Assembly (NCBI GenBank): GCA_963678705.1
Contig: OY783213.1
Location: 12,838,451 to 12,902,450, forward strand
DNA length: 64,000 nucleotides
DNA from: Panorpa germanica
Taxonomy: Eukaryota; Arthropoda; Insecta; Mecoptera; Panorpidae
Reading direction: 5' to 3'
Shown here in pieces: positions 59,284 to 64,000 of the stretch. The notes under the pieces were generated by a model that did not search any database, was not told the origin of the DNA, and worked only from the letters and a program-made list of their open reading frames with translations. Both the position numbers and the translations under genes were made by a program. Each line of letters opens with the position of its first letter. Position 1 is the stretch's first letter.

Positions 59284-59834
59284 TCCTCATTTTTTAGTGG
59301 TCGATTTTTCAATTGTTGATTGAAATTGATGTTAATAAATGTGTATTGGCGTGTCTATTTTATTAAATATCTAAATATTGACGGAGATATAGCAATTAAA
59401 AATTTGAATTGTAGTTTTAGCGCTAGAAATGGTCGGCCATATTTGTATGACATGAAATGCATTTTAACGTCAGTTATTTGTTGAGTAGGTCAGTGTTGTG
59501 GTAATGTTTTGTAGCTGTTGGTACTCAAACAATCCAGTCAAGTCAAAGAATAATAAGTTTTTATTTTATTTAACCCTGTTAAGGCAGACATGATATTGAA
59601 ATTTTATTGTTCCTTGAAACAACTGTAAATAATATTTGATATTTTGATATATAAATACATATAGCAGAGATTTATGATCTGTAAGGTTGGTAACCTTACA
59701 CAAGGATTGTGATGTGATCTCCTAACATATAAGGAGTTATTAAAAAATAATTGAACATTTGAGGTTCTAGTAACCCACTTTATCAATATATAGTACACTT
59801 TTATAGAAATTAAGACATAGGACACAACCCCATT
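59271..59834 (+). repeat. Interspersed repeat family B, copy 2
   Basis: Near-identical partner of 32543-33173, with an internal deletion of about 80 bases. The TAAGGTT-GGT-AACCTTA hairpin is conserved. An extra TATTTTGATA block near 59639 is a small insertion. Confidence 0.85.
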
Positions 59835-60565
59835 ATCTTATAGCAGGCTCTATCTAGATCCCCTAAATATTTTTCTATGTAATGGAGAAAAATAATAATT
59901 AAATTTGCACAAAACCTGTATAATTAACAATCAGTTTTTCACCGCACCGCTCCTCAATTTCTTACTTATTAAAATCCATTAAAATTGTTTCTCCTTTTTC
60001 TTAACGAAACGAATTTATAAGTATTTTATCTTAAGATAATGCAGATAAGTAGAAAACGGACCATTTCCTTAAAATAATCAATGAAGCAAAAGGGGCTGAA
60101 AAATTATGAAATATTAATTAAAAGCAAACTCTGCATAATTAAAAATAACATTATATTACACTGTTAAATTGCGTTAAAAATATCTATAGTAGAAGACACA
60201 GAAGCCGAGAGCATTTGTGCTTAACAATGGATCTCAGTTTTCTAACTAACCTAGAAAATATAAGTTTGGTGTGGCGGTCGAACCACTTGCTATTTATTGT
60301 AAAATATAAAAAAATATCATAAAGCTATAAATTGTACGGTTGTAATTTTTGTAACTTCGATGGAGACGTAAAAACTCCTGAATTAATAATTAAATAGCAA
60401 CCACCGTATAAAGTTGTATCAGATTAAACATGTTTGTGTTATTTTTTATTTTTAAAAGTTATTTTCTGTGATTGGACATCTTTTTGTTTTTGCTTTTATG
60501 TTGTTTTTTTTACCGCACTCTCATACCAGACGACGGTTTAAAAAGTTTTGTAGAAAATAAATACC
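59835..60565. other. Non-coding stretch
   Basis: No gene or repeat is recognised. Confidence 0.45.
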
Positions 60566-60628
60566 CAGAGGTGGGTAGAGGAGTAATCTCCAAGCCGAAG
60601 CTGAAGCTAAAGCTAAAGCTAAAGCCGA
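60566..60628 (+). repeat. hAT-like end adjoining an AAGCTA hexamer run
   Basis: CAGAGGTGGGTAGAGGAGTA is the classic hAT terminus pattern (CAGAGGTGGG). It leads into AAGCCGAAGCTGAAGCTA and AAGCTAAAGCTAAAGCCG, a short (AAGCTA)n array. The opposite terminus was not found. A G-homopolymer follows at 60891-60904. Confidence 0.5.
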
Positions 60629-61129
60629 GATCCCAGCTTGTTTCAAGCTCCGACTGCTACTCATGGGTGTTGTAAATGTCTTCACGCCTTAAATCAACAA
60701 CGTTCAGGAAAGATTTACACTAGGAAAAATGAGTTTCCGGTTTTCACTGACATGAAAAACCTTATCGATTGGATGAGGCTTCATTTTTTTATATTTAAAC
60801 GAATTATAACGGCATATACATTTAGTATATGTAAAAAAACACATATAAATTCAAGTTTATCTTTTCTATCCAACTGAAGCGTACAGTAGAGGGGGGGGGG
60901 GGGGCGTTATAATTATGACTAGACACACTTTTAAATAGGCTGGAATGATATTGTCGATTTAGTTAAAGCTAGTAGTGTACAATTACAGCATACCAGTTAC
61001 AAAAAATACCTGTTTTGTATAGAATGTTACTGAAATGTTTTGTGACTTTTTTACTACTTTTTGAAAATCTACATATAGTAATCACTAGCATACTCATAAA
61101 ACTTATTAAGTAGATCATTAAATCTTTTA
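60629..61129. other. Non-coding stretch
   Basis: It holds the G-homopolymer at 60891-60904. Nothing coding is recognised. Confidence 0.45.
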
Positions 61130-61245
61130 AATTTAACGCTTGCTAACTTGCCATAAGCTACTTACAAGGTTCGTTTTGTACTTCTCATAAAGATAATTGT
61201 CTTACAGTGCAGTTTCACACTTTAGCTTACAACAAGCTAAATAAA
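61130..61245 (-). repeat. Satellite-related monomers, inverted
   Basis: The reverse complement reads TTAGCTTGTTGTAAGCTAAA, GTGTGAAACTGCACTGTAAG, ATGAGAAGTACAAAACGAAC and CTTGTAAGTAGC...GGCAAGTTAGCAAGCG, in the same order as the intron-C/D array. About one and a half monomers are present. Confidence 0.7.
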
Positions 61246-63469
61246 TTATTATATTGCGTTACATTTTCTACCGGATGTCTTTTTTAATGATGAAATGGTA
61301 ATAAAGTTCTTAAGTAAATCTGTTTATGTAAAATATAACTCGGTTTCACTTAAGTAAATGATTACATGAATATAAGGTAACATCTACGTTTGTGCAACTA
61401 AAGTGGACGCTAACTTTACTTTGTGAATACATTAAATAGAATGAAATGAATTAATACGTTATGTTGTGTAAATTTAATAACGTTATTATTACTATAAACA
61501 TAAAACTATGTGTTACAGTTGTAAACTATTGTTTACCAAATTGAATAAATGATTCGATATCGGTGTAGATTTAATTATCCCTTGGGCGTATTTATTTTGT
61601 TGAAAATTAAATGACGTAACGGTTGGGTCCGATAGTATTTTTGTTAGTTCCATAAAATTATAGGCAGAGAAATCCTTCGGTAAAAGAGGTCAACCGTCCA
61701 TTTTTGGTAGGCAGCAATTTTGGAAATAAAGGTGTTATAAATTATTAGTTTTTTTTGTCGAAATTTTTTTGGTAATGCTCGTGATAATGTTGTAGAAGAA
61801 TTGAACAGATATTTTTCTATTTGAATAACTAAATAGTCAAATTATTTTGTTCTTCAAATTTTGTAATAGTTGTTTATATTTTTATTACGAATTCAGTTTC
61901 ATATTTCATTATTAGATGATAGGTTATAATCTACTTGCGCGCTTATTTAATCAATTGCCTTATCTTACAAATGAAATCAGAAAGCAAGGACGCTATTTTT
62001 CGTAAAAAAATATTATTTACAACTTTTATTAATAACTGTTTATTTTAACTTTAATAATAAAACTTACCATCTTGTCTCCACAGCACTTCAACTGTAAAAT
62101 TTAAATTTAATTCCAAATTTGACTTTTTTTACATAATGAAAGAAAAGATATTTGCAGTCTAAAAAAAATACACGGATTTCTCCGACTATACGTCTATATT
62201 AATTATTTAATTTTATAAATAAATAAATATAATTATGTTTTGTTTATATTTTATTATATAAAATAGCATAATACAATAATAATGTATATAGGCTTAGGTG
62301 TTCCCTGCCAAAAAATTTTGATTAAGAGATAGGGTACATATTTTAAAAACATCATGTGTTACTTTCAACTCTGTACTGGACGTAAGTATAACGCAAAATA
62401 CTTGGTATGAAGAAAAATGCAAGGTACAGCACTAACGAAAGAACAAACTGTACACTATATAAATGAAAAGTCTTGAGATGTTTTCAGTAAACTGAACTTC
62501 TAATTACGCGTGTCACCGTTCCTTAGAGTTTACTGTATCTACGCTCTTGAATGTATTTATCATAAAACTAAAGTTTTCATTAACAATGCGCAAAACTTTC
62601 AGTAATATTAAATGTGACGTAAAATTTTAATTAAATGTCAACAGCTACAAGAGCTCTTAAAGAAATACAGTTTCTCGTGACGTTACTTGAATACTACAAT
62701 GTACTGAATGTAAAATAATACATTTAAGAAAACCTGTCGGTCCGAAGAAAATCACTTTGTAGTTTTACATACGAATCTTACACTGACCTATATTGAAACG
62801 GATATTTTGTGATATAGCTGTGATAATTTTCTTACAATATTTTTGAAAAACTTAAAATCATTAATTGAGAATGTGACAAATATTGTCCTATAAAAAATAA
62901 TACTCGTTTCTTTATAAAATAAGTTTAAAGTGAACCACTTTTCATAGTTTTAAATCGTTCTCACATAGTTTAGTGACTCGAAGATTGCGACTTGGCAACA
63001 CCGCACTACGCATGAAGTTTAAAATAGCATAAAAGCACAGCAATGTAAACAGTCGTGAGTTAAAAGCAAAGTAAACTACTTGTACTTTGAATGCGATGTT
63101 GCCAGATCTAAAACGACGCAGTAGGATTATTTTTTTGACCGAAAGAGAGCAGTGCACATCAACAATTTTTGTAATGTACACAAGTTATAAATAGATTAGC
63201 TTACATAGGAAAATCTCTCTGTAGGTTGACCATGACTGCTCCTGGAAAACGTCTTTAACTATTATTATTTTATATTTATTTGGAATGCAATACTGCTCTT
63301 AATACATACATTTACTAGTGTTCTTACATAGCTTCTTTTCCAGTCTGGAGAAGATTAGAAAATAATAATTACGAAAAAGGCGTAAACACATAATATTTTC
63401 AAAGGTAGCTTGAACAGAAGAAGCTTAAATTGCCTGCAATATATAATAATTAAATTAAACCTACTCGGG
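61246..63469. other. Non-coding AT-rich stretch
   Basis: No exon, repeat family or strong hairpin is recognised. Confidence 0.4.
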
Positions 63470-63613
63470 ACTCGGTACTCGGGAGTAGAAGGATGCTCAG
63501 GTTTGTCTGGGTATCTAGGACCCGTGTGTGGGGTAATTGGGGTAGGGTAGACAGGTCTGGAGCGATATAAGATATTTGGGTACCAAGAGGGATGGGTGGT
63601 ACATATATATCTG
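63470..63613 (-). other. Possible Pro/Tyr-rich exon, unproven
   Basis: The minus-strand frame reads HPSWYPNILYRSRPVYPTPI then TPHTGPRYPDKPEHPSTPEY. It is rich in Pro and Tyr with a repeated YP, unlike the Ile/Asn/Lys-rich noise elsewhere. TTAGTTTCAG immediately upstream on that strand is a fair acceptor and AGTAG|GTTTAA a weak donor. Such composition occurs in secreted or cuticular low-complexity proteins, but a GC-richer simple patch read by chance would look similar; a second frame is also open. No homologue is recognised. Confidence 0.25.
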
Positions 63614-64000
63614 AAACTAATTTTCGCACAGAACGAATAAATAATCATGTTCGCGGCACAGTACAGACTGCCTACGCGAGTTCTCTGGTTCGGGTTCGTT
63701 CATTTCTATCCTGTTCCACTATGAATTAATTTTGTGCATATTATCAGACCCGTACATGCTCTGTGAGATATGCGATGTGTTGAACAACACGGTAATGAAA
63801 TTAATTTATGAATGGGAACGTGAAGACGCTACGCGAACGAACCGTAGCTCGTGTTGTAGATATGCTACAACCAACAACTATCTACAGGAATGCAGACTTC
63901 TGCAGGGGAGGTGGAGGGGGTTCATGTTCACTTTATGGTTAAGTCCTGGATGTCTAGATCGCTACAAATATATCTGTACTGTAGTGTATGTATGTGTGTT
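63614..64000. other. Non-coding tail of the window
   Basis: Nothing coding is recognised. A G-rich patch (GGGGAGGTGGAGGGGG) lies at about 63905. Confidence 0.4.

Overview
This is an AT-rich piece of an animal nuclear genome, almost certainly an insect. It has spliced exons with GT/AG borders, introns of 3.5 to 7.5 kb and a dense load of DNA transposons, Helitrons, SINEs and LINE scraps. The insect call rests on the one gene, whose residues match insect neuroligins closely. I cannot fix the order or species from the sequence.

The only convincing gene is on the + strand. Four exons (16339-16545, 20036-20381, 24231-24531, 32027-32300) join in frame with phases 1, 2, 0 and 1. They encode 376 codons from the middle and end of a neuroligin-type cholinesterase-like domain. 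Neuroligins are postsynaptic adhesion proteins that bind neurexin. The pseudo-esterase residues are unusual: the serine elbow reads GHDTG and the usual histidine site reads RGED. The 5' exons (signal peptide, first half of the domain) were not found in 1-16338. The stalk, transmembrane and cytoplasmic exons were not recognised in 32301-64000. Either they lie outside the window or I missed short exons.

Layout: 1-16338 is upstream intron or flank. It holds a 1.1 kb hAT-like element, a decayed mariner, a Helitron 3' end, an 800 bp foldback element enclosing a SINE, a LINE tail and more SINEs. 16339-32300 is the gene body. Its introns carry a hAT transposase remnant, a LINE tail, SINEs, MITEs and a tandem array of about 0.9 kb with a dimeric 147 bp period. 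32301-64000 has no recognisable gene. It contains two Helitrons in tandem, a PIF/Harbinger-like MITE with long inverted repeats, several two- or three-copy interspersed families, a second mariner, a third LINE tail, single monomers of the intron-3 satellite and various hairpins.

No rRNA, bona fide tRNA, CRISPR, operon or virus-like gene was seen. No complete transposase or reverse transcriptase reading frame survives, so every mobile element here looks dead or non-autonomous.
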